Shown here: piece after piece, positions 23,542 to 33,862 of the stretch | Position numbering within the stretch: the first letter of the stretch is position 1 | Layout: each line of letters begins with the position of its first letter | DNA from: Danio rerio | Lineage: Eukaryota > Chordata > Actinopteri > Cypriniformes > Danionidae | Reading direction: 5' to 3' | DNA length: 64,000 nucleotides | Assembly: GCF_049306965.1 (NCBI RefSeq) | Contig: NC_133180.1 | Coordinates: forward strand, 26,674,501-26,738,500 | The notes under the pieces: generated by a model | The model's database searches: none | Seen by the model: the letters and a program-made list of their open reading frames with translations, nothing else | What the model was told of the DNA's origin: nothing | Program-made: the position numbers and the translations under genes

Positions 23542-23981
23542 CAGTTATTATTGTGTGTTACAGTTGTATTTGTTTGTTTTAAATATAATAAATTCATTAA
23601 TCTTCCTTAATTTTAGACATGGCATATACTGTATGCTGTACAACAAAAGCATGCGAAAAATAACTGAAAAGATATTAATATATATTGGAAAAGTGTTTTT
23701 AAACTAAAGATTTATTTTTAATTGGTTTACACCTGTACTTGCTGCATTATTTCAAGAGTAATTAATTAAATCAATTAAAATCACATTATTTCATTTACCA
23801 GAAACAAAAACATAACATTACACTGAATTCATTGTTTTTGTGTGCCACCCCAAGATTTGCTGTGGCTTCTTCTGGCCACCCCTAAGAAAATATTCTGGGG
23901 GCGCCACTGCTGGTATTCGATACTTCCAACTGTCATGTGCGCAGTGTGTCATGGCGCCAAGCGGCGCATCCGGTGTGTGAC
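22952..23981. mobile_element. GC-rich DNA element (termini CAGGTCGCACACC) with a nested insertion
   Basis: The left end CAGGTCGCACACCAGAAGCGCC is matched by an inverted right end GGCGCATCCGGTGTGTGACCTG, allowing a few mismatches. CTTAG and CTTTAG flank the ends. A second element lies inside, about 23185-23908, with its own inverted ends GGGCGCCCCCA and TGGGGGCGCC and GGTGGCC/GGCCACCCC repeats. Alternative gene-like frames here are shadows. Confidence 0.65.
23500..23538. repeat. (CG)n/(TG)n microsatellite
   Basis: GCGCGCGCG followed by about 16 TG dinucleotides. Inside the nested element at 23185-23908. Confidence 0.95.
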
Positions 23982-26900
23982 CTGCTTTAGTGTGGAATCA
24001 CGCTTCAGGTTACACCAGTCGTGATCACGGGGACGCAGCTGCACTGTTTTATTTTACTATAATGAATTTAGGATTGAGTTATAATGCTGCTGTGAACACA
24101 CAACATATTACTGTGCTTTTGCTGTTTTCCTGCTTTCTAAAAACCAAACCGGAAATCAAGAATGCTTGATGACATTAGTATGGCATCAGAGGAGGACAGT
24201 CTGTCCTTATTTCTCTGAATTTGAAAATTCTTCAAAACATTTGGGACAATGCATGTACATAAATCAGCAAAATATATAAGTTATAGTGTTTTTTTTATAT
24301 ATATTTCCTTGAATTTTAATATTATATATACTAAATTATTAATATTCTACATTTTCTTTTTCAAATGTATGCATTTGGTGTGCTGTGTTATAGCCTAATC
24401 ATGGTCAATTTTACCTGTGACCTTTCACAAGGCTGAGCTCTCATGCCCTTGTTTAATGTCTTGTAATCCTAAGGCTGAGATGTAATAGTCTTAGCAGATA
24501 GAAAACCTGCCTTAACAACACCAGCATACCGAAATGTGTTTGGGGCTGCTCATTATTTTTTTACTCTACTGACCTATAAACAATAGAGGAAGATATGAGC
24601 AAAGCCAGATGTCAGAGCATGCAAGATTAAATGCCTTGTGGTGTTTGAGGCAATGTATTCAATGCTAATCAAACTAAAACAATCACAATAAGGAATTCAT
24701 TTGCTGATCTTCACTAAATAGTTACAGAATGTATATTTGAATTATACAGTGAAGAATGTGTGAATGACATTTGACAACTTGATTAGATTTCTGTATATTA
24801 GGCCATTCATTTTAATACAATAATCTGTTTAATTCAGTTGCAGCTTTTTTGTACTGTAAGCTATTTATTTAATTTGTCATTTCTGACCATTTCAACGGTT
24901 AAATAGAACAGCTCTGAATGAATGTTTTTTTTAAAAAGTCTCTTATTTTCACATCCCAATATTGACCGGTATGATTTAAACATGCTCAAATTAATCTTTC
25001 ATATTACAATTTCCCATTTCTGTCTCTTAGTTTTGGCATCTTTCACATAATAAGTTGCTTATTTCCTTGCTAATTTATGCATTTTTGAGGAAAGTTGAAA
25101 ATCAGAGCTGTATTGTAGCCCTCTGCACTTTGTGTTAGTTAGGGTCAGGCAAAAGAACAGAAAACTGATTTAAGCTCAGCACAAACTGACTAGATGTCCA
25201 GCGAAGAGCAATAAATAGACTAACAGATGGACTGTGTCCAAGCACAGTAAAATGGATAAGAGGCTTTGTTGTCTTTACGTCATGATCCTCCAGTTGCAAA
25301 TCACCAACATACACAAGTGCAAGACTTAAATTCACACAAGCACAACTAGATCTATATGAATCTATTTAATTCACTTTAACCACAATTTCACTGTTCATGA
25401 TCAATGATTTAAATACATCCTTCCTTTTTTACCAACTTGGGACATAATTCAAACAGAAAGAACTGACCAGTGATTTGCTACTGTAAGATGTTTATTATTG
25501 GTATAAAAACCTGTTAAAATAGTCAAGTGCATAACATGCATCTAAACACAAGCTCTGCATTAGTAAAAACATTCAGTCTAGCACCAATTTACAATAGAGT
25601 GATTTCTCACATTTGCTTTGGAGTAAACCGTAAAATTGAAAGTATATAAGATGCAAAAAGGTGACTCAAAGTAGAACCACATGTAAAGCAGACATTTTAG
25701 CTAGTTGGGAAACATTTATTGCTGAATGAACCATGTACTTATTATGAACAAAAAGGTTACAAATGCTTTAAGCTAACAATTTATAAACCTCTTTACAAAT
25801 TAAAATCTAGGTAATGTTCTAACTGACCCAACTGAACCTTCACCTGAATTTGGATTGACAGCAGATCGAACCAATCATAATGCAAATATTATCTGATCTT
25901 TGTTGCTATATCCACCATACAAAACAAACCATACAGTAAATGTAGAAGATTAAGAAGATTTGTGGCCTTGAACTTAAAAACTGTTATCATATCAAAAGGT
26001 TATCGTGTGAGATTTACAATAAAGACGGGAGCTACCCAGACAGCCTGGAAAATATACAAAACTCATGTCGGCTCTTGACATAAAAATCTATTTCAGAAAG
26101 TTCACAGAAACAGAGAGAGCCTTTACAGATTTGAATGATGTCTTAATCTTGACAGCACAACCAAAAAAGACAGTTACAAAAGGATGCAAAAGGGGATTTT
26201 TGTGGTGATACCAATGAAGAACCATTTTGGTTTCCATAAAAGAACTTCTAAGTGAAGAGTTAAAGGGCACCTTTGATGAAAATCAATTTTAGTAATGTTT
26301 CCATAATAACATGTATAAACATTTCCACAGACAAGTTCTTTGCAAAGAAACTGGAATTAAAATATCTGTTCCAACTCTGTGAGTTTTAGTAAGTTTTATA
26401 TGTTTAAAACATATTTAAAATAGAGCATGTTTGTAATAAAGACAGTAAAAACACTTTAATTCTTAATCGCTATAATCACCATGGCTGCACGGTGTCAGTA
26501 AACGCACATATATATCTATGTGTGTGTGTGTACTGCAAACAAAATTTGTGTGTGACTCATCATTTCAGAAAGGCTTGAATAAACTCCACCGCAAATACAT
26601 CAGATAAACTGAACGAATCTTTTATGTGACTCGAGAACATTCGCACACTTGTGCAGGTGAAGGAGAAGATTAGTTAACTTTTGGAGTGCTCTATCAGGCT
26701 TAAGTCATTCTTTTATCACTTGAAAGACAGAAACCAATCATATGCTTTTAGTGCTGGAAAAAGATTTTATCCATTAATTTCTTGAGTCTTTGGTTTTGAG
26801 TCATCTCTTTACATATTTTACTCATCTCTTTACTCTTTACAACTCAAACGACCGAAGACTCAAAAGTTGAACAAACCATGGATTTCCGCCTCAGACTGTA

Positions 26901-27818
26901 CGCATGGGTTAAACTTATATGGAACTGTCAGTCTCAGGTGAACGAACCACTCAAATTTAAAGACATGCCAGATGAGGTGATCAGTGTTAATCATAGACAA
27001 AACACCAGGTAAACAATGAATTATTTTTATTTTATTTTATTATTTTATTAATGGATTATTTTCCCTTTCTTAGTTTAGTAGCATTCTAGTTATGATTTAT
27101 TTGTTGTGTAAACAACGTTTGGGCTACTTGTAGATGTTTGTAAGCATCTCGTAACATTTTAATGTTATTTTGACAAACCGAACGAAATGACTCAAAAAAA
27201 GATTTGTTCATTTCAATGAACGTGACTCAAAGGTCCGAGTCGATAAAATGATCTGAACTTCCCATTACTAGCGTCTGTCTCTATCACTGACCGCTGATTA
27301 ACTGCTGTAATGCAGGTAAAGCAGACATGCACGTGTGAGCGGTGGGGGGAGAAGCAGCTTATTTGCATTTAAAGCCACAGGCTACAAAAACAGCTACATT
27401 GGGCAGATTTTGGAGGCTATATTAAATTATCTGATGGGTATTTTGAGCTTAAACTGTACAGACACATTCTGGAGACAACAGAGAATTATCTAAAATCTTA
27501 TAAAAGGGGTAAATTAGGTGCCCTTTAAAAACATTTTTTGGAAGAACATTTTAAACTAAATAACCTTTCTGCACTATGAAAAACCTTTAGTGAAATGAAA
27601 TGCTTTCGTGGAAGATTAAAGTTCTTATGCCAATATAGAATCCTTAATCTAAAAACTACAGCCTTGATCCTTTTGTTTGTTTGTTTACTTTGAGTCCTTT
27701 TTCCATTTTGAATATAAGAACTGAATGCACATCACAAACTAGCATCTTTAAATCCTGGATTCTGGTGCTTTTGTTGTTGTATCTAAAAGCAGCAGCACAG
27801 TGTTCACATTTTTCAGGT

Positions 27819-28025
27819 TCAAGCTGCACTTAGTAAGTATTTTTCCTCAGTTCTCTGTGGCTCTTGACTCTCTGCCAGCACTGGAGCCCTCTCTGGACAG
27901 GAGGGAATTTTGCAGGCCTTGTACAGTATAACAAAGAGAATGAGAATAAGCACAGCTACTACTGAGTTACACACAATGGCCACTATAGCAGCTGCGGACA
28001 GTCCATTTCTTAGCTCCGTCTCCAT
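27819..28025 (-). CDS. enho: Adropin (energy homeostasis associated) homologue
   Basis: In mammals adropin is a secreted or membrane-tethered metabolic peptide made in liver and brain. The 68 aa frame starting at METELRNG has a hydrophobic segment at residues 11-34 (SAAAIVAIVCN then VVAVLILILFVIL), followed by YKAC and a polar tail with CPERAP and a terminal EKYLLSAA. From memory of human adropin, the matching blocks are AIVCN, VIL..AC, CPE.AP and the near-terminal YLL. The human protein is 76 aa, so the fish tail is shorter. The frame stays open for 20 codons upstream, to a Met at 28085. I chose the internal Met at 28025 because it leaves a human-like short N-terminus. An acceptor (CTTTTTTCAG|GAACC) at 28260 suggests a non-coding first exon further upstream. 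Position and strand next to fam219a support the call. Confidence 0.87.
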   Translation of the reverse strand: METELRNGLSAAAIVAIVCNSVVAVLILILFVILYKACKIPSCPERAPVLAESQEPQRTEEKYLLSAA

Positions 28026-28260
28026 GGCGAGTTGATCTTGATGTTCAAGAATGGGGAAGACATGTAAAATCACAGTTTCTTTCAATGGGTTTCATGCTTC
28101 CATTTCTCATGCCATTTTTCATGATTCTTAAAAGAGCCAAAAACACCATCTGGTTCTTCGGTGAGTAACCGCAATCTGCTGATCAATGGTTTGCGTTTCT
28201 ATAAAGCCGGTTTATGCTAAACTGATCCAGAAGAAAAGGTCTCCAGCCTCTGAATGGTTC
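28026..28260 (-). other. enho: enho 5' UTR portion of the coding exon, with possible N-terminal extension
   Basis: From the acceptor at 28261-28262 to the chosen ATG. A Met codon at 28083-28085 is in frame, and the 20 extra residues (hydrophobic start, then EHQDQLA) could extend the protein. A non-coding first exon is expected upstream on the minus strand, but I could not place it. Confidence 0.5.
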
Positions 28261-28341
28261 CTGAAAAAAGAAACAGTAGCATTTTCTTACTGATGCAATA
28301 TTCATATATTAATAACAACACTTATTGATAAAAAAAACTCA

Positions 28342-28496
28342 GTTGAAGTTAGAATTATTAGCCCTGCTGAATTATTAGCCCCCCTGTATTTCCCCCCCTC
28401 CCAATTTCTGTTTAACATTTGTAAACATAATAGTTTTAAAAACTCATTTCTAAAAACTTTTTATTTATTTTTTTTATGTATTTTATGTTCTACAGC
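28342..28496. repeat. Truncated CAGTTGAAGT Tc1-type MITE
   Basis: CTCAGTTGAAGTTAGAATTATTAGCC start, same family as 11025-12174. The other end is missing where the hAT-like MITE at 28497 begins. Confidence 0.65.
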
Positions 28497-28690
28497 AGGG
28501 GTGCTCAATCCTGTTCCTGGAGATCTACGTTCCTGTACAGTTTAGCTCCTACCCTGATCAAACCCACCTGAACCAATTAATTAGGACCTGAAATCCACTT
28601 GATAATTACAGACAGGTGTGTTTGATAAGTGTTGCAACTGAAATCTGCAGGAAGGCAGATCTCCAGGAACAGGATTGGCCACCCCTGTTC
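28497..28690. repeat. Palindromic hAT-like MITE (TCCTGGAG family)
   Basis: CAGGGGTGCTCAATCCTGTTCCTGGAGATCT at the left is mirrored by CTCCAGGAACAGG and GGCCACCCCTG at the right. TTCTACAGC-like sequence flanks both sides. Confidence 0.8.
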
Positions 28691-30467
28691 TACAGCATCC
28701 TTTTGTTTGTGGACAGTCATGGCCAACACAAAGAAGCTCAGAGAGTATGTTTACATAAACACCAATAATCCGATTTTAATATAATTAACACAATAGTTTG
28801 TTTAAGAGTCTACCATGTAAACAGTGATTTTTGATTAATTTAATCCCACTAAAGTCATAATCGAACTAAAAAGAAATCGAATGAAGACATGTGGAATATG
28901 CCAATTTTAGTCGCATTATTAAAGCACTGTACAGACATGTAAACACTGCAATCAAACTGTTACCATTTTACAGGATTTTCAACGCATTTTGTGACAGGGT
29001 ACTCTATACACACAGGACTGTTTGACACTATTCACTGCACCTACTGACTCAGTGAAGGACCACAGACACCTGTATTGTGAAATGCTGAGATTTTTTCCCC
29101 ATACATCGTGCGGTAGTAAATTCCAATAAAACAACACTCTTCCAGCAGTTCACACTCGCATCCAATATCTCGTTTGTCACGAGTGCATGCATGAAATGTT
29201 CCTAAAGGAAAGCGAAAGTGCCAAACTGCAGTTAACGTTGACAAATTAACAATAAAACACCTGAAATTACGTGAAACGCCAGAGGTAATGTGGATATTGT
29301 GGTCACACAATGACGTTAATCGAATTATGAGCTAAAACATGTAAATCGGGATCATGAACGGAACAATCAAAAACCAACTCATGTAAACACCTTAATCATG
29401 TTATTGTTTTATTCAGATTATGGCAAATTACTGATGTCCATGTAAAAAGAGTTAGTGAGAACCTGCAGCTTGACATTGTGGCTGCTCACAAGTCACAAAG
29501 CTCACAATAAAGAAGCTTTATGGCAACTAGTTGAACAGAAAATGGGACTTAATAGTAAGTTTAATAATACATAAAAATTGCAATCATCAAACTATACATA
29601 GTTTGTGTTTCTGTCATACTAAATATCTTATTTATATTTATAAATATCTTATTATATATTTATCTTAACTTACATATGTATATTTGAGCAGTGGTGAGAA
29701 GCAGAGTTTTCTGAGATTTTCTAAATGCATTGCTATTCTCTCTTAACTTTCCTAAATGTATTGTAAGAGTATCACTGTTTGTAAAGCATACAGCTCCATC
29801 TGTTCTTAAAAACTAAACTTAGAATCGATTCAAGAGAGAATAGCAATGCATTTTGAAAATCTTAGAATCAATGCAGAATCGATTTCTCATATAAATTATT
29901 TCTCACCACAGCTGTGTCGTATATTGGGATGTACATGAGACGGGATGTACTGAAGACCAACAAAAGATCGGGATGAGTGTTGTAGTGGGCAGGCTGGCAA
30001 AAAAAAATGCATTGTTGTGGTCAGCATCACTTCGCCTACAGGTATGAATATTAGTGTAAATCCATCAATTTGAGTTTTTCTGCAATTCCTGCTTCACCAA
30101 TCAGTGTGATAGTTGTCAAGTATAAGCTGACAAGTTCATATACAACTCACAAATGTGGAATTTTATTGTAAGTCAAACCAAAGTAATTCAATTAATTCAT
30201 CCGTCTATGAAAAGAACATTTTTTCTTTTTGAGTCAATGTATTTTTTCATTGGCCAGATTTTTGATTAATATTAAAACATATTTTTCAATTCTACCAAGT
30301 CAAATCTATAATTTTAGAGTAATTTATAAACTTATCAGTAACAAATTAGTCATTTTTGGGTTGGTCCAAAGCCAACATTGACCAAAGGTCATTTTTTTCT
30401 CGACCGCAAAAAATATTGTTTGTTTAGAATAAATTACATTTAATAGTTTGAACCAAAGTTAAATTAT
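28691..30467. other. Intergenic (or enho 5' intron) without recognisable gene
   Basis: AT-rich sequence. TGTTTACAT near 28749 and CCATGTAAA near 29440, with repeated CATGTAAACAC motifs between them, suggest an old diverged MITE, but I cannot define ends. No coding sequence is supported. Confidence 0.4.
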
Positions 30468-32879
30468 CACTGTAAACGATTTCTGTTGTTTTCACAGTAT
30501 TATACTGCATTTCTCAACAGCTTTTTACTGTATAAGCTGTGCACAGTGTGTTACTGTATATATTGTTGTTTTCACAGTATAATAATGTATTTTCAACTTT
30601 TCTATACTGTGAACATGGTTAACAGTATGTTACTGTAGGTTTTACAATGAATTTTGGGGAGAAATCAGTTACTGTGCATCTAAATACAGTACTGCAAATG
30701 ACCAAGAACAACTGCACACACACTATATATTATGATTATTTTGTTTATTTATTTTTAGACAAATTATTTTGTGAAGTAAATAACCTAACCAGTTTCTTCA
30801 GACTGTTCAGTGCATTAAACTGTCCCCTGGTTTTCCATTTTTGGGTGCACTGCACCCTCATTTTATAAGGTAACATGGAAATATTAAATAATATTTAATA
30901 AACATAACTGTGCTGAACCAAATCGTAAATTGGAACAAAAATAATTGATTCACGTAATCAAAGACTGTTAAACACACAAAATGATTTCAAAGTCAGCTTA
31001 AATGTCAGAGTGACCAACCTGCTTTAGACGGATTTAAGAATATTGGCCACCCATATGGGCCACCGTAGAGGTCACATATATATCTTCGCATTTTCAAAAC
31101 AACATTTTAAAATACGCACTATCTTAATAAATAAACCACAGACTTGAGTTTAAAACAACAACATTCTCGCATGAAAAACGGTTAAAACTTTATTTCATAA
31201 CACATTTATTATCTAGTCATCGAAGACATAGGGGCATGTGTCAATAATGACTAGGCCGATAAAAGCATGAGGTTTGCCGGATACATGAGTGATGGAGCGC
31301 CGTCAACCCCTGGAGGTAAGAATCTCCACAATCGGCAAAGCACACTTAAAATTAGACATGATATCTATAAACAAATCACAGATTTGAGTTTGGAAGAACT
31401 ACATTCTCGCATGAAAAACTGTTAAAACTTCATTTCGTGACATATTAAACGTAATATTTATGATAAGATCTGGCTTCATCCGCTATTATATTTCCTTGTT
31501 AGTGTGAAATGAACTCTGGGAGAAAAAAATATTAATTCTCAAAACACTTCAAGCGAACCTTATTCTTATTGTTAAAGCCAGAAATATGTAATATTTTTGC
31601 TGGTAAAGTGAAAAAAAATATTAACGTTACTATTTTATCAATATCACGTTTGCACTGGTTCGGTTCAGAATTCAAACGACACCGAATCGGATTGAACCGT
31701 TTGCTCGGGAATTATTTTATCACACGTGTTCACAAGCACATTCAGCAATATGTGTATAAATGTGTGTGGTCGAGCAGTTTAACGAAATAGTAATGAATCA
31801 TTGTTGTGTCTTACAATAATATACAAAAAGGAATCGGTTTTAGGCGGATTCGACTCTTTACTGTTCTAAGGAGCCGATTCATAGAACCGAGCCGACTCGA
31901 TTCGACCTTCACCAGGCAAGCAACGGCTCTTCTAATTTAAAATCCACCTGTCGCCTTTTCTTCCAGTGAATTCATCCTCGGTAAGTGTTTAAAAGTCAAA
32001 TTCTGTTCGTTAGAGGATTGTTTTGTGTATATTTCCGTGTAGTGTGTGTGTAATTTAAAATAATTAACCAAGTTACTTTAGTTGTAGGTAAAGTTACTCA
32101 TGTCACGTTATTCGACGCCAGACCGTGTTTGTAGTGTTTGCGAGGTATTAGATAACGTACAGTGAGTTTATCTTGAGTAAGTTTTTGACCATAGTAACGT
32201 TAACGTTACCTGAAAAAAACTTAACTTTTACTTGGGGTTAACTGCATTCATGAATTCTCTATTTCAGCACAACACTGAGATGAAGGCAAAGTCACCATGA
32301 AAAGTTAAACGTTAAGGTAAGCTCTGGTCTTCACGTGGTCATTATGACTAAGTTATCATTATGGTTAAATTTGTTAACTGTAAGTTACCTTAGTTATTCA
32401 AACTAAACTCACAATGAAACAAGTCTAAACTGTTTTATTAAATTGAGCTGATAATAAAATTCAGTTGATGTCTTTTAAGCTAACGTTAATATTAACATAA
32501 TTCATATTAATTGTCTATTTCTTACTGGTTAATGAGCTTATTGTATAACGTTATTGTGTCATTAATTGTACATTTTCTTTATGGTGTTCAGGTGTAGGGA
32601 ATGATTTGTATACAAATTTATTTGAACCCCATACAGATTGGCATGGTTGTACCATAGATTTAGATTATTTAATGTTAAGTGTTATTTTACACTTATTATA
32701 TTTATCTGTTTTTGCAGCTACAGCAATTGATGTTGAAAAACTGATGCTACCAATCTCTCCTCACTTGATTATTCAAGGTAATGTTGATGTCTTCATCATT
32801 TTGATTAGATTTTAAAATTTCACAAATTTGTTGTGAGGAGTTTCATGAACAACCTCTTTTTTTTCTTCCAGTAGCAACG

Positions 32880-32965
32880 CAGTAGCGATGCAGTGGCACA
32901 GTAGGTAGTGCTGTCGCCTCACAGCAAGAAGGTCGCTGGTTCGTGCCTCGGCTGGGTCAGTTGGC
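32880..32965 (+). repeat. DANA-type SINE head fragment
   Basis: GCGATGCAGTGGCACAGT through GGGTCAGTTGGC, only the tRNA-like head. It lies inside CACTA-like copy A and is absent from copy B. Confidence 0.9.
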
Positions 32966-33072
32966 TGGATACAATGGCATAATGATTCTGCTTGCTCACA
33001 GGAGGTACTTGATTTAGTTTTCCTCAAGCGATACATCAGTTTTTATGAGTAATGCGCGACACTTGAATTGAA

Positions 33073-33325
33073 GGGACAGTTCACCCAAAAATGAAAATAA
33101 TGGCATCTTTGGCATCCTCCACTTGTTTCAAAATAGTTAGATTTTTTTTTGTTCTATTGAACACAAACTCATATATTTTTTTTAAAGAAATTTGGTTCAA
33201 ATATGGATGTCAATAGTTACTGGTTTCTAACATTCTTCAAAATATCTGCTTTAGTGTTCAACAGAAATTTAAATGGATTTAAAACACATGGAGTAATGGT
33301 GGCAAAAAAGTAAACTATCCTTTTA
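33073..33325. repeat. GGGACAGTTCACCC-type MITE in copy A
   Basis: Begins AAGGGACAGTTCACCCAAAA and ends near AAACTATCCTTTT, an inverted match. The counterpart in copy B is at about 40547-40796. The same family occurs at 53478-53815, 54690-54870 and, partially, near 8558 and 48820-48980. Confidence 0.75.
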
Positions 33326-33667
33326 AATATTTTATTCTGAGACTTATTTATATGTGTCTTGTCTTTTGCCATATTGTCTTTCTAGCTCAGATTGTGATGG
33401 ACCTGGAATGTGACACCAGTTACTCTTAAGTCAAGAACCAAATAAAGCACAGATGTGGAGGGATCTGCAACTAAACTAACTGGAGGAAAGGAACCTTTAG
33501 GTAAAAACACCTGCTTTATGCCAAATAAAAGACTTCAGATCTAAATAGAGTATTATTTTTTTTATTCTTATGTTATGTTATGTATATACTGAATATAAGT
33601 CATTTAAATTTCACAAATGATTGAATATAAAATATCATCTAGATGTCTTATTTTTCATTGTATTAAA

Positions 33668-33862
33668 TAGGGGTGCTCAACCCTGTTCCTGGAGATCGAC
33701 CTTTCTGCAGAGTTTAGCTCCAACCCTGATCAAACGCAACTAAACAAACTAAATAGTATCTGAAGGAGCACTTGGTAAATAAAGACAGGTGTTCTTGATC
33801 AAGGTTGCAGGTGAGCTCTGCGGAAAGGTAGATCTCCAGGAACAGGGTTGAGCACTCCTGAT
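33668..33862. repeat. Palindromic hAT-like MITE (TCCTGGAG family) in copy A
   Basis: AGGGGTGCTCAACCCTGTTCC at the left and GGAACAGGGTTGAGCACTCCT at the right. Only a short end (GGGTGCTCAACCTTG) survives at the matching place in copy B, near 40266. Confidence 0.85.

Larger units (their letters stand above)
18813..27818. other. Intergenic region between fam219a and enho
   Basis: Nine kilobases without a recognisable gene. Contents are MITEs at 19361-19628 and 22952-23981, a poly-T run near 19717-19739, DANA SINEs at 20135-20492 and 21898-22215, a SINE3-tail-like fragment near 22688-22765 and a TG tract at 23505-23538. In human 9p13.3, as I recall it, dnai1 occupies the equivalent place; nothing resembling a dynein intermediate chain is visible here. 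The part from about 25400 to 27818 may include a long enho 3' UTR. Confidence 0.6.
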
